Below are positions 32,523 through 42,174 of a stretch of DNA of 64,000 nt, one piece after another. The position numbers and the translations under genes are program-made. Below the pieces are notes generated by a model. That model was not told the origin of the DNA. It saw only the letters and a program-made list of their open reading frames with translations, and did no database searches. How positions within the stretch are numbered: position 1 is the stretch's first letter; each line of letters begins with the position of its first letter. Source of the DNA: Auricularia sp. M13 (taxonomy: Eukaryota > Basidiomycota > Agaricomycetes > Auriculariales > Auriculariaceae); NCBI GenBank assembly GCA_037042915.1, contig CM073200.1, positions 1,612,001-1,676,000 of the forward strand, read 5' to 3'.

Positions 32523-32669
32523 ATGCGCTTTCTCGCTACTGCATTCGCCGTTCTCTGCGCAATTTGCGTCGTGACCGCCGCGCCGCAAGCTTGCCCGATG
32601 GCCCACGGGACCGGGCACCCAGAAGGCTCTGCAGAGTCTAACGGCGGCATTGTTGAGGATTGCTTCTAG
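32523..32669 (+). CDS. Small secreted peptide 1 (48 aa), EDCF family
   Basis: The ORF encodes a signal peptide (MRFLATAFAVLC to TAA), then PQAC, a variable Gly/His/Ser-rich middle and the C-terminus EDCF. Peptide 2 at 33671 has the same leader and the same EDCF end, but an unrelated middle (CKPPVVEK region). Two cysteines bracket the variable part and could form a disulfide loop. The start is supported by the TATA-like box 70 nt upstream and by conservation of the ATG. I know no named family that matches. The nearby UstYa-like genes make a modified secreted peptide one possible reading. Confidence 0.75.
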   Translation: MRFLATAFAVLCAICVVTAAPQACPMAHGTGHPEGSAESNGGIVEDCF

Positions 32670-32675
32670 CATAAG

Positions 32676-32724
32676 GTATGGCCTCATCCCAGGACGTTAT
32701 CATAGCAAATGACCTGGTCTTTAG
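32676..32724 (+). other. Probable 3' UTR intron of peptide gene 1
   Basis: Donor GTATGG six nt after the stop codon and acceptor CTTTAG; both sites are kept at matching positions in the duplicate (33808-33858). Conservation of splice sites in otherwise diverged 3' DNA supports real transcription. Confidence 0.65.
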
Positions 32725-33075
32725 GCCATATCTGTGGATTTTGGACGGGCAGAACAGGGCATGGCAGACGCGAGGTAGTCCAGGTTGTATTAAATCAGGT
32801 CCTTGGCAGCGCAATTACTAGCGAACGTATGTGCGAGCTTCGCAGTGTCCATTCGACGGATCGCAGTTCGAGTCTAAAGCTCCCAAAGCGCAAGTGACCG
32901 GACGTAGGGACATTTCGGTGAAATAGAGTTAGAAGTACGATCCCGATGCTATTCATTCCAATCAGTGCCCGCAGCAATACAAGAAAGCGACATGAACAGC
33001 GGTGAGTAACCCGAAAGCAAACACAGACAGGAGAAGCCTTCGCTCCGCGAGTTTCACAGCCTCAACCTCCTAAAC

Positions 33076-33411
33076 CAGGGGGGCCGCATGATAAGAATAG
33101 TCAATATCGGGTGGGGGTGGGTGGGTCGTGGGAAGATTGATGGCAACTCAATTGAGTTGGCACCCAAACAATCGTCACAAAATGTTCGAATAGCGAGAAA
33201 CGAAGGATTTTGACACATATTTTTTGCCAGAAAGTTGCGGTCTGCCAAGTACGGCTCACTTGCAAAAAATCCGGGGTTTCGAAAGGGAACGGCGGTCACA
33301 GTACGCAAAAGACATCCAGAAAAACTGAATAGGATTGATTAGCGCGCACATCTTCCCACGACCCACCCACCCCCACCCGATATTGACTATTCTTATCATG
33401 CGGCCCCCCTG
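33076..33411. mobile_element. 336-bp hAT-type MITE with perfect 62-bp inverted repeats
   Basis: Ends start CAGGGGGGCCGCATGATAAG; arms 33076-33137 and 33350-33411 are exact complements over 62 bp. The flanks carry the 8-bp duplication TCCTAAAC at 33068-33075 and 33412-33419. CAGGG ends plus an 8-bp duplication fit the hAT superfamily. The interior (about 210 bp) codes for nothing. Confidence 0.95.
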
Positions 33412-33593
33412 TCCTAAACCCCCCGGCCAAGAGCTAGCAAGGTAGTTGGCATCAATTTGCCGATCCATTGAAAGCGGCGGATGCGGAGATCACGTTGATC
33501 ACGTGTCGTGGGAAAGGATTGGACTTATCTGGGAGATCTGCTGTTTCAATATGCGTCCGTATCTGCGACGAGCATTGGAAACTACCGGCGAGA

Positions 33594-33601
33594 TATATAA
33601 G
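33594..33601 (+). promoter_or_regulatory. TATA box of peptide gene 2
   Basis: TATATAAG, 70 nt before the ATG at 33671, followed by CCCGCAGAAACT as in gene 1. Confidence 0.65.
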
Positions 33602-33670
33602 GAACCCGCAGAAACTCTAGCCAGAATTCCTACGCCGAAGACACCAGAAGAACGCAGAAGCCAACTAGCC

Positions 33671-33802
33671 ATGCGCGTTCTCGCTACTGCATTCGCCGTT
33701 CTCTGTGGTCTTTTCGTCGTGAGTGCCGCCCCGCAAGAGTGCAAACCTCCCGTCGTCGAGAAACCAGCCCATGTGGGCGACATCTCGGAAGACTGCTTCT
33801 AG
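33671..33802 (+). CDS. Small secreted peptide 2 (43 aa), EDCF family
   Basis: Signal peptide MRVLATAFAVLC to SAA, then PQEC, a Pro/Lys/Val-rich variable middle and the C-terminus EDCF. Leader and tail match peptide 1 (32523-32669), while the middle differs in both sequence and length (five residues shorter). The cysteine count and positions (one after PQ, one second from the end, apart from leader cysteines) are kept. A conserved leader and end around a changing core is the pattern of processed peptide families, though relaxed selection could also cause it. Pro-Lys-rich core chemistry differs from the Gly/His core of peptide 1. Confidence 0.75.
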   Translation: MRVLATAFAVLCGLFVVSAAPQECKPPVVEKPAHVGDISEDCF

Positions 33803-33807
33803 CCACG

Positions 33808-33858
33808 GTATGGCTGCATCTTGTATGGTGATATTGTAGTTCATGACCCTATCTTTAG
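33808..33858 (+). other. Probable 3' UTR intron of peptide gene 2
   Basis: Donor GTATGG and acceptor CTTTAG, matching 32676-32724 of the duplicate. Confidence 0.6.
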
Positions 33859-34348
33859 ATTTATGCGTTGTCGAGATGGGACATAGCAGACGCGAGGCAG
33901 TGCATGTTGCATTGAATCAGGTTAATGGTAGCGCAATTACTAGTGAACTTCTGTGCCTGCTTCGCATGTCCATTCGACGCATCGCAGTTTGAGATTAAAG
34001 CTCCCGAAACGCAAATGCCATGCAAGTTGAATAGGCGTAGAGACAGCTCGGTAAAATGGAGCAACGGAAAGCACCGTATACCCGACCAGGGCCATATGAG
34101 ACTGAAGCAATGGAGATCAAAAGCCGTACCGAAATCGGGAGCCGCAAGTTTAGGGAACATGACGGGAGTTCGCAAACCCAGAATCGACGTGCTCGAAGCA
34201 AGTCACGAACAAAATTCTCAATGTCCACAAAGCGCGAGCATATTTGAGTAGCACGGTCCCGTGGGAATGAGGATCGACCGGAGTTCGGAGGCGGGCCTAT
34301 ATCACATGTTGAGTTCGAAATTTGAAGCGAGGAAAAGGCTAGAACACG

Positions 34349-35391
34349 TATGGCGGGTCGATGTGGACAAAAGCCCGCATTTTGCAATTTAATTTAAATC
34401 AAGACTTTGTCATTTTTCTTCACTCCAGTTGCTTTCTTCCTGTGCTCATTCCTGTGTCCCATCAATTCCCGAGGTTATTCCTGCATGTATTCCTGCGTGT
34501 CATCAGCAATTGCCTCCGGACCTTAATTCAAGATAATAGGATTCCTGCGGTTGTTCCTGCGTGTCATTCCTGCACTGATCCCTTTGCAGAATGATTGATT
34601 GATCGGGGCCGAGTCGGCCGACTTCCGCTCCGGACCCTGCCATCGTTGCTGTTGCCGCTCTGGCAACGCTGCTGCAACCAAGCCACAGAAAGAGCTTAAG
34701 GAGAAGTACAGAGCTTGCTCCCGGCAGGGGATGCAGACAACCGCAGCCAACCGCAGGTGCGCAGGTGCAGAGTTTTGCTTTCTCTCGCGTCGCCGACACC
34801 GCGCTTGCTGTGGGTTATCAGTCAAAGCTGCGGCCCATGCGTTTTGGACGCCGACTACAATGTAATCGACTGTCATCCGTATCAAGTCTGCAGCGGAGAC
34901 TAACTACAATGTGCATTTTGTTATGTGTTGCACTCGGGCGAGCGTGGTGGCGCGCTCGTTGTAGACCGTTGCGGCCACAGATCAAGTATAGTATGATGCA
35001 TCAGTGGCCCGGAACGATCAGTGTTCCGATCAGTTTGCCCGCAGGAACAAGCGCAGGAATGCAGCGCAGGAACGATTTTGCATTTAATTTGCATCCACCT
35101 GGCATTGATTTAAATTTGGTCGTGGATGCAACGGAGTGCGGGAATAAACACAGGAATAGACACAGGAATGAATGCAGGAATTGATGATCAGAGTTCCTGC
35201 GATTTTCTCCACGGTTTGGCCCTGATTCCTGCAGGAATCACGCAGGAACGCTTTTTTTGAAGCTCTTCGGAAGCATTTTGCTTGATTCCTGCACTTATTC
35301 CTGGGGTTTTACCTGCAGGAACGCAGGAATTAACGCAGGAATGGAGAATGGTTTTAATGTAAATGTCTTTTGTCCACATCGACCCGCCATA
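34349..35391. mobile_element. 1,043-bp non-autonomous DNA transposon with 25-bp TIRs
   Basis: Terminal inverted repeats start TATGGCGGGTCGATGTGGAC at both ends (34349-34373 and 35367-35391) and are perfect over 25 bp. AACACG is found on both sides (34343-34348 and 35392-35397), a 6-bp duplication. The interior has many copies of a TTCCTGC / GCAGGAA motif, mostly in one orientation in the left third and inverted in the right third. No transposase. Superfamily not assigned; a 6-bp duplication excludes the typical hAT, Tc1/mariner and piggyBac patterns. Confidence 0.87.
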
Positions 35392-35397
35392 AACACG

Positions 35398-36435
35398 CGG
35401 CAGAGTGAGATTTGTGCAGGTTGATCGGCGCAATTTTGCTATTTGCTATGCACGTACACTGCGCCGCCTTGTCACGTTTAAGAGCGTGTAGCACGGCCAG
35501 TCGCGGAGTAGATATGGCCCGTGAGTCGTTAGCGTCTTGGTTGGCAAGAGCAGCGGCCAGACAGAGCGCCGTGCGGATGCCGCGGAGTGAGCGGTCCCGC
35601 TACGATGCAGTTCCAAGCGTTAGCGGTGCCGCCGCTCGCCATCCATAGGCGTGGTATGACGGTCCAACGGTCACGACACCGGTAGGGAGGTAGGTAGGTA
35701 GAAGCGGGTGAAGATGCGGAGATTGCCGGCATCGTCAGCTCGTGCGTGTAGGAGACATGATATGGATCATGACGATCCTCCGCACGTGGCGAAAGGTCGG
35801 GATATGCGAATGAATGTTCTGCCGAGACACGGAGCCCACTGGCATGGAACCGAGCTTCCAGGGTCACGAACGAAAGAGAGCTATGCTGATTTTTTTTCCG
35901 CGGCAAACGGCGGTGAGGAGCGTCCGAGGGCGTGGAGCGAGGCAGGATGAGCGTGAGAGAATAATATTAGTCGCTCCCAGTTGGCATGTAGTAGAGTACA
36001 AGCGGCCGAGGCGGGAATAAGCGCCGGCGGCGCAGGATGCACGGGAGCATGGTCGGGACGTCACAGAGGGTGCAGTGCGTCAGAGTCGGGCGTCTGGGAA
36101 CGCGAGCGGCTGTCGGTGTCGATGTGGAGGGTCGGCGCGAGCTGTGAGCTGTCGAGCGCGGACGAGACAGCGCGAACGGTATGGGCGCCACGCGTGAGCG
36201 CCCGGGTACACAACGAGGGCGAGCGCGTCGACGGGCTGGTCGGGTCCGTGGGCGACGCAGACGGTGGGGAACGAGGGCGGGACAAGGGACCGGGCCGGAG
36301 TGCGAACTCGCGTCGCCGCTCTGCCCGTTCCGCCCATGACGCGCCCACGACGACTCAGCCGTCGGCGCCCCGCCGCGCCCGAGCCGCGCCAACACGGCGA
36401 CGCTCAACGACCTGCCGCTGTACAAGGACAAGCGC
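35398..36435. other. Region upstream of the Ste20-like gene
   Basis: About 1 kb, increasingly GC-rich to the right. It may include an unrecognised 5' exon of the kinase gene: the coding frame stays open upstream of 36436 to a TGA at 36337, and an acceptor-like ACTCAG ends at 36358. No other gene is supported. Confidence 0.4.
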
Positions 36436-39400
36436 ATGTCGTCCCCGCCCGTGGCGTATAACGGCGGCGCCGACTTTGCGACGTTCAACGATGCGGACGC
36501 CCCGCCTGTGCCGGCGCGCGCACGGTCGGGCTCGAACAAGAAAAAGACGGGCGTCTTTTCGATTGTGTCTGGTGAGTCCATGCTCACATCGGTCGAAACT
36601 TGTCGAGTCTGCCCCTCGAGTTTTCTTCATTCTCGCGATGCTTTGGCCAATCGTCGTGCACGATCTCTGGGCGTGCCGGCTTCGCGCTGCGCCGCGCCCC
36701 AGTGCTCAGCCGCTGGGCTGCTCATCCGGCGGCTCCAGCGCAGATGGACAGCCATGCCGTGCCTCTCGCACTGTGACCTCCCCGTCGCGCGCGTCCCCGG
36801 GAGTTCCGGGAATGTTGCGGGCGCCAACGGCGACCGCTGCATCTCCCCACGCTCCCAGTGCGTCCGGTCATGTTCTTGTGTCTGCCCCCTTCTTCCCCAT
36901 CGTCGAGCCCTGCGCCAGGCACCGCTTAAGCGGGCCCGCCGCGGGACTTGTACTGCCCGTCTTATTCTGGTACATACTGTCCCCATGCTGTGCGCGAGGG
37001 CGTATCCAACCCAGCGCTCGCTCGCGCCCTGTGTGTCAAGCCGTGCGCAGCACCATTGTCGCCTGCATTTGGCTTAGGCTAGACGTACGGCTGGAAGACT
37101 TGCGGGGCAGCAACCGCCAGCCGCGCCTTCAGCTCGCGGTCCGGGGCAGATGCTGCACTGTCCATGCACGCCCGGCTTCGGACCTGAGCGCGCGCCGTCG
37201 AGCGCCAGCCCGCCTTCAGCGTCTGTGCCTGCGGCGTATCATCGCGACCTGTTATCAGGCACGCGGTTGCGCTCTCGCGGGACCTGTTGTTTCCTCGTTG
37301 AAGCGTTGGCCCTTTCCGGCGCGGGCTGCTCGCCTGCCTTTTCGCTGGAGAGCAGCGCAGCTTGGACATGCGCAGCTTCGCGTTGCAACTTGTCGCGCTG
37401 GTGCGAGTCTGCTCGCAGCCGTAACGCCTCGAGCACGTCCCCGCGCGCGAGCCTGCACTTTCATCGGATTAGACTGCATCCTTGGCGCGAGCTGCTCGGC
37501 TCCAACCTGTTGCTCGCACTCTCGCGCACGTTTACTTTGCCCTCTCCTACCCCCAGCCCGTTGTTGCTTGTCTTTAGCCCGCAGGTGTCTGGGAACGACC
37601 ATGCCCCGCAATGCTCGACAGACAGCCGGAGGACTTGCGGCGCCTTCAGGTCGCGATGGCGCGTCCCAGCGCGGACTCGCGTGGTCTGTGCTGCGTCGCG
37701 TGTCACCGGTGCTTATGACGCCCTGAGCACGCTGGCAGTCGCGCGTTCGATGTCTGAATCCTGGGCTCGTCGACAGCTTGTGCGTCTTCGGCGGGGGCTG
37801 CGGAGGGCGGGACACGCTCGAATACCTCGAGCATGCGCGAATGACAAGCGCACGCGGTTGTTCTGGCGGCGCTGTTGTCAGCTGCTCAAGCACGAGCTCG
37901 CGCGCAGCTTCTGGCGCGACTTGCTTGTCTATGGCGGGTTTCTGCCTGCGCGGCTGTTCGCGCCGTCGCGCTAAAGTTCCCGTGCTGCCATGTCTTGCGT
38001 TTACTTCCTGCCCGCGATCTTTTGGCCCGCCGTACGCAGACTGGCGGACCCGCACTCGACAAGTTTCGACCACTGCCTGTCCCCCTTCCTCGATGATTCC
38101 TGAACTAATGTCCACGCTTCACAGACTTCCTCGCGCCCGGCAAGCGGCCAGAAATCTCGACGCCATTCGACCCAGTACACCTCACACACGTCGGCTTCAA
38201 CTCGTCGACGGGCGAGTTCACCGGCCTGCCGAAGGAATGGCAGGAGCTCCTCCAGGAGTCGGGCATCTCGCGCCTGGAGCAGGAGCAGAACCCGCAGGCG
38301 GTGATGGAGATCGTCAAGTTCTACCAGGAGGGCCGCGCGGAGGCCGGGCGCGGACGTGTGGGAGAAGATGGGCGCGGTGTCTCCGCCGCCAGCGCTCGGC
38401 ACGCCCTCGGGCTTCGAGAACCCGCGCCCGGCGCCGCCGCCGCCGCCCGCGAAACAGCAGCCGCAGCCGTTCCGCCCGGCGCCTGCTGGGAAACCGGCCG
38501 CGGCGGCTAAGCCGAGTCTGTCGCGCTCCAACACCCAGAAATCGACGAACGAGCAGCAGCAGCAACAACAGCAGCCAGCGCCGGGGACGCCGCAGCGCGC
38601 GCTGACGTCGTCGCGCAACGCGCCGCCCGCGCCGAGTGCGGCGGCGCAGAGCCTGCAGAAGCACGCGCCGCCGGCGCCGCAGCCGAGCACGATTGCGCCG
38701 CCGGGGCAGCCGACGCCGCGCCGGCGCGAGAAGAAGGATGCTGGTGGGAAGGAGATCGATATCGTTAAACAGCTGCAGGCGATTTGCACGGACGCCGACC
38801 CGACACGGCTGTACCGCAACCTCGTGAAGATCGGCCAGGGGTGCGTGTGTTGCTGTTGCTTTTTGTTGGAGGTGTGTTGGCTGATGTTGTGTTGTGTTTG
38901 CGTTCTTTAGGGCGTCGGGCGGGGTGTACACGGCGTACCAGGTCGGGACGAACCTGTCGGTGGCGATCAAGCAGATGAACCTGGAGAAGCAGCCGAAGAA
39001 GGACCTGATCATCAACGAGATCCTCGTCATGCGCGCGTCGCGGCACCCGAACATCGTCAACTACATCGACTCGTTCCTGTACAAGAACGACCTGTGGGTC
39101 GTCATGGAGTACATGGAGGGCGGCTCGCTCACCGACGTCGTCACCGCCAACTTGATGAGCGAGGGCCAGATTGCGGCCGTGAGCCGCGAGACGGCGCGCG
39201 GGCTCGAGCATCTCCATCGGCATGGCGTTATCCATCGCGATATTAAGAGCGACAATATTCTGTTGAGTCTTGTGGGCGATATTAAACTGAGTGCGTCGTT
39301 TCTTTCCTTCCTTCCCTTCCTTTCATTTCGCTCCTTCGTCGCGCTAACGCCCGCCGCTCGCCTTAGCCGACTTTGGGTTCTGCGCGCAGATCAGCGACCC

Positions 39401-39847
39401 GGCGCACAGCAAGCGGACGACGATGGTCGGGACGCCGTACTGGATGGCGCCGGAGGTGGTGACGCGCAAGGAGTACGGGCCGAAGGTGGACGTGTGGTCG
39501 CTCGGGATCATGGCGATCGAGATGGTCGAGGGCGAGCCGCCGTACCTGAACCAGAACCCGCTCAAGGCGCTCTACCTCATCGCGACGCACGGCACGCCCG
39601 CGCTGCAGAACCCGGACGCGCTCAGCGCCGTGTTCCGCGACTACCTTGCGAAATGCCTCGAGGTCGACGCGGAGAAGCGGCCCGATGCGCGGCAGGTGCT
39701 CGAGGTGCGCCTTTTCTCCCTTCGTTCTTCAGCGTGTAATGGTGCTGACTTTCTTGGAAGCATCCGTTCATGCAGCTCGCGGAGCCGCTCAGGACGCTCG
39801 CGCCGCTCATCAAGGTCGCGCGCGAGATGGCGAAGAACAAACAGTAG
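36436..39847 (+). CDS. ste20: Ste20/PAK-type serine/threonine protein kinase
   Basis: Exons 36436-36571, 38125-38840, 38911-39290, 39367-39704, 39761-39847, about 551 aa. The CRIB/PBD for Cdc42/Rac begins [20 protein letters not shown], followed by a Pro/Gln-rich linker and the kinase: [43 protein letters not shown]. The lack of a PH domain favours Ste20 over Cla4. Such kinases act downstream of Cdc42 in mating, polarity and filament growth (family knowledge). Intron 1 is 1,553 nt, unusually long here. In exon 2 the frame shifts by one base between about 38340 and 38356 (GRAEAG to VWEKMG), so the sequence has an error or the allele is damaged. The start may lie in an upstream exon. Confidence 0.9.
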
Positions 39848-40445
39848 ACGTCGCCGGTATATCCCCCCTCCCCTTCCCTCCCTCGTCCCGCTCCTCGCGC
39901 ACTGAATTCCAATCCTACGGACGTCCCTTGTTGTATCTCTTTTCTCTCTCCCTCTCCTCTCTCTGCTATCTTCTCTTCTCGTGGTTCCATTCCAAACCGG
40001 TTGGTTCTCCCATATCTGCGAACTGGTGAACTGGCTCTCTTCTGGATATCGCATCCCTCCCCAACGTATAGGCTCCTGCCAGCGCTGTTTTTGTGCTTGT
40101 TTTCTTTTCTTCTGTTTTCTTCTCTGAATTTCAACCTATTCATCCTCTTGTGGTCATAGGTGTTGGTCTTACCTTTCGCGATTCGTTGGCAGTTGCAAGT
40201 CGGGTTGAGGACTGTGGCTGCGCCTCCGAGTGCAAATCCATGCATACGTACCATCATTGACTCCTTTACGCCCGACTATTAGCTATCTTATTGCGAGGCT
40301 GTTAAACGCGAGCTCGGCCTGCGCCGGCTGACACGTCCCTTGCTTCAGACCGCCACCGGCAACGCGCGCATGGGCTTAACGCTGAGCAGACACTATCTTC
40401 TGTGAGGTTGACTGCTGCAGGGTTTTATGTGTCTGAGCTCATACC
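39848..40445. other. Intergenic, nothing recognised
   Basis: About 600 bp, CT-rich in its first part (3' UTR of the kinase). No gene supported. Confidence 0.4.
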
Positions 40446-41696
40446 TTGCAACTGCCATGCAGCCCGCTCTTCGCTGCTCCCCGCCCATTCGATCGCGTGC
40501 CAGATGAATTGCTCATGCTCATATTCGAGGCGCTTGGTGCCATTCCGTCTGCTCCTCCGCCGTTCTCGCTTCTCAAAGTCTCCCGTCGATGGTGCTCTGT
40601 AGCTCTGGCGACACCGCGGCTCTGGGCCACAGTCACATTACATAGTCGCGACCAGCTTGTCACGCCCGCGTTGCGTAGAATGCTGCAGCTCTCTGCAGAC
40701 GCTCCGTTGCATCTGGATCTGGATGTCGCGGGGCAGGCTACGTACCCGGGCACCGAGTGCCCGCCGGAGGTCCTGCACGACGTCCTGGCCCACTTAGACC
40801 GCCATATGCCGCGCGTCGCGAGCCTGCAGCTGCGCTTCTATCCCTCGCAGGCGGCCGCGATGAACCGCATCTGGCGCGCCGACGCGCCCGCGCTCGAGGA
40901 GCTGGTGCTTATGTGCGGCGGCGTCTTCCAGCCCGACCTGCTGCGCGCGCCCGCGCTGCGGCGGCTCGAGATCGACCGCATGCAGGTCGCGCGCTTCCGG
41001 TTCGACGGCTTCCCGCTGCTCGCGGAGGTCAGGCTCAAGGCCGTGCAGGTCTTCCTCGCGGACCTGTACAACATGCTCGCGAGTGCGCCGCGCCTCGCGG
41101 CGCTGCGGATGCGCGATGTGGGGTTCGTCGGGCTGCAGCTCACCGCGGACGCGGAGGAGCAGTGGCCGCAGGGCGCGCTGCGCGAGGTGGTCGTCCGGCA
41201 CCCGCACGCGGAGGCGCCCGTGCTCGCGGCGTTCCTGCGCAGGCTCGACCTCGCGGCGCTCGCGCGCGTCGAGGTCGCGCTGGACCCGTACAGCCGCGAG
41301 CTGTGGGGCGAGGCGGAGGCGCTGTGCGCCGTGCTCTGCCCGCGCGCGCTGCGCGTCACGCGCAGCGAGCGCAAGAAGATCTGGCGTGCGGAGCTCGGCG
41401 GTGCGCGCTGGGCGCTCACCTTCCCGCAGCGCGTCGCCGGGCCCGTGCTCGGCGAGCTGCTCGCCGGCGCTGCCGCGTACGTGGAGCACGTCGAGGCGGA
41501 CCCTGCGTTCTGCGAGCAGATCGTGCGGCGCGCCGCGACCGGCGAGCTGCCGCCCTTCCCGCGCCTCGAGTCATTCTCCACGTTACCAGACGACAGGGGT
41601 CGGCTGCCGCAGAACGCCGCGAGTGCGGAGGCTGAGCTGCGGCGCGAGCGACTTGCGATAGCCGGCGACTCGGAGGACTTTTCTTCTTCGGATTAG
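40446..41696 (+). CDS. F-box protein, 5' end uncertain
   Basis: 416 open codons, extremely GC-rich. An F-box begins FDRVPDELLMLIFEAL and continues through VSRRWCSVALATPRLWATV, the typical fungal form. The rest has an irregular Leu-rich pattern (LRRLEIDRM, LAALRMRDV) compatible with degenerate leucine-rich repeats. F-box proteins link substrates to SCF ubiquitin ligases through Skp1 (family knowledge). The first in-frame ATG (40515) lies inside the F-box, so the start is in an upstream exon that I could not place. The C-terminus ends acidic/Ser-rich. Confidence 0.75.
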   Translation: MQLPCSPLFAAPRPFDRVPDELLMLIFEALGAIPSAPPPFSLLKVSRRWCSVALATPRLWATVTLHSRDQLVTPALRRMLQLSADAPLHLDLDVAGQATYPGTECPPEVLHDVLAHLDRHMPRVASLQLRFYPSQAAAMNRIWRADAPALEELVLMCGGVFQPDLLRAPALRRLEIDRMQVARFRFDGFPLLAEVRLKAVQVFLADLYNMLASAPRLAALRMRDVGFVGLQLTADAEEQWPQGALREVVVRHPHAEAPVLAAFLRRLDLAALARVEVALDPYSRELWGEAEALCAVLCPRALRVTRSERKKIWRAELGGARWALTFPQRVAGPVLGELLAGAAAYVEHVEADPAFCEQIVRRAATGELPPFPRLESFSTLPDDRGRLPQNAASAEAELRRERLAIAGDSEDFSSSD

Positions 41697-41810
41697 TGGT
41701 CGGATCACACCCAATCCCACTGACTCGTTCCCCTTGCCCACCTCGCCTTGCGCCGTGACGTGCTCGCTCGCTGGCTCTCATAATCGCTAGCGCCAGCCTC
41801 CGTGCAGCGG

Positions 41811-42062
41811 TCATTCATCGCGATATCAAGAGCAACGATATTTCGTTGAGTATTGCGGGCGATATCGCGCTGAGTGCGTCGTTGACTTTTCCTTCTTCCG
41901 CCTTTGCCTCGCCGACGTGTACCGCTTGCCGCTCACCTAGTCTGCTTTGCAGACTGCTGTTGGAAGATAATCATTCGGAGTAAACGCTCGCCGCTCCCCG
42001 CAGCCGACCATTTTAGGTTCTGCGCGCAGGTCAACGACTCGGTGCACGCCACGGTCAGAAGC
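41811..42062 (+). pseudogene. Decayed duplicate of a Ste20 kinase segment
   Basis: 41811-41885 resembles 39229-39305 (end of kinase exon 3, including HRDIKS and the intron donor GTGCGTCG), and 41985-42050 resembles 39350-39415 (acceptor and start of exon 4 with FGFCAQ-like sequence). Order and orientation match the kinase gene 2.6 kb upstream. The intron is retained, so the copy arose from DNA and not from mRNA. No open frame survives. Confidence 0.75.
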
Positions 42063-42174
42063 CACGGTCTCTCGCAATCTGCCTTCTATATCCCCGGCGT
42101 GGGTATCACACGGCTTTCAAATACGGCGCTCTACTCGTATGACTGTCCGTATGGCAAGCTCCGTACAGAAGGGA

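Larger units (their letters stand above)
32279..32930 (+). repeat. Tandem segmental duplication, unit 1
   Basis: This segment, including promoter, peptide ORF and 3' UTR intron, is similar over its length to 33440-34065. Conserved phrases include TTGCCGATCC, GGAGATCTGCT, CCCGCAGAAACT and GCGCAATTACTAG. The pair is a diverged tandem duplication about 1.15 kb apart. Confidence 0.85.
33440..34065 (+). repeat. Tandem segmental duplication, unit 2
   Basis: Partner of 32279-32930. It holds peptide gene 2 with its TATA box and 3' UTR intron. The hAT MITE lies between the two units and not inside either. Confidence 0.85.

Noticed and set aside
32523-33802. Mating-pheromone precursors (CaaX-type) for the two small peptides
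   Set aside because: Basidiomycete pheromones need a cysteine four residues from the end; here it is second from the end (DCF). They also have a classical signal peptide, which pheromone precursors lack.
35981-37974. Open frames of up to 581 codons over the Ste20 upstream region and first intron
   Set aside because: They are open mainly because the DNA is GC-rich, contain Cys/Arg/Pro-rich low-complexity protein with no domain, and overlap the first exon of a clear kinase gene in another frame.
40757-41661. Alternative frames of 190-290 codons over the F-box gene
   Set aside because: Shadow frames from extreme GC content; only the annotated frame has the F-box motif.
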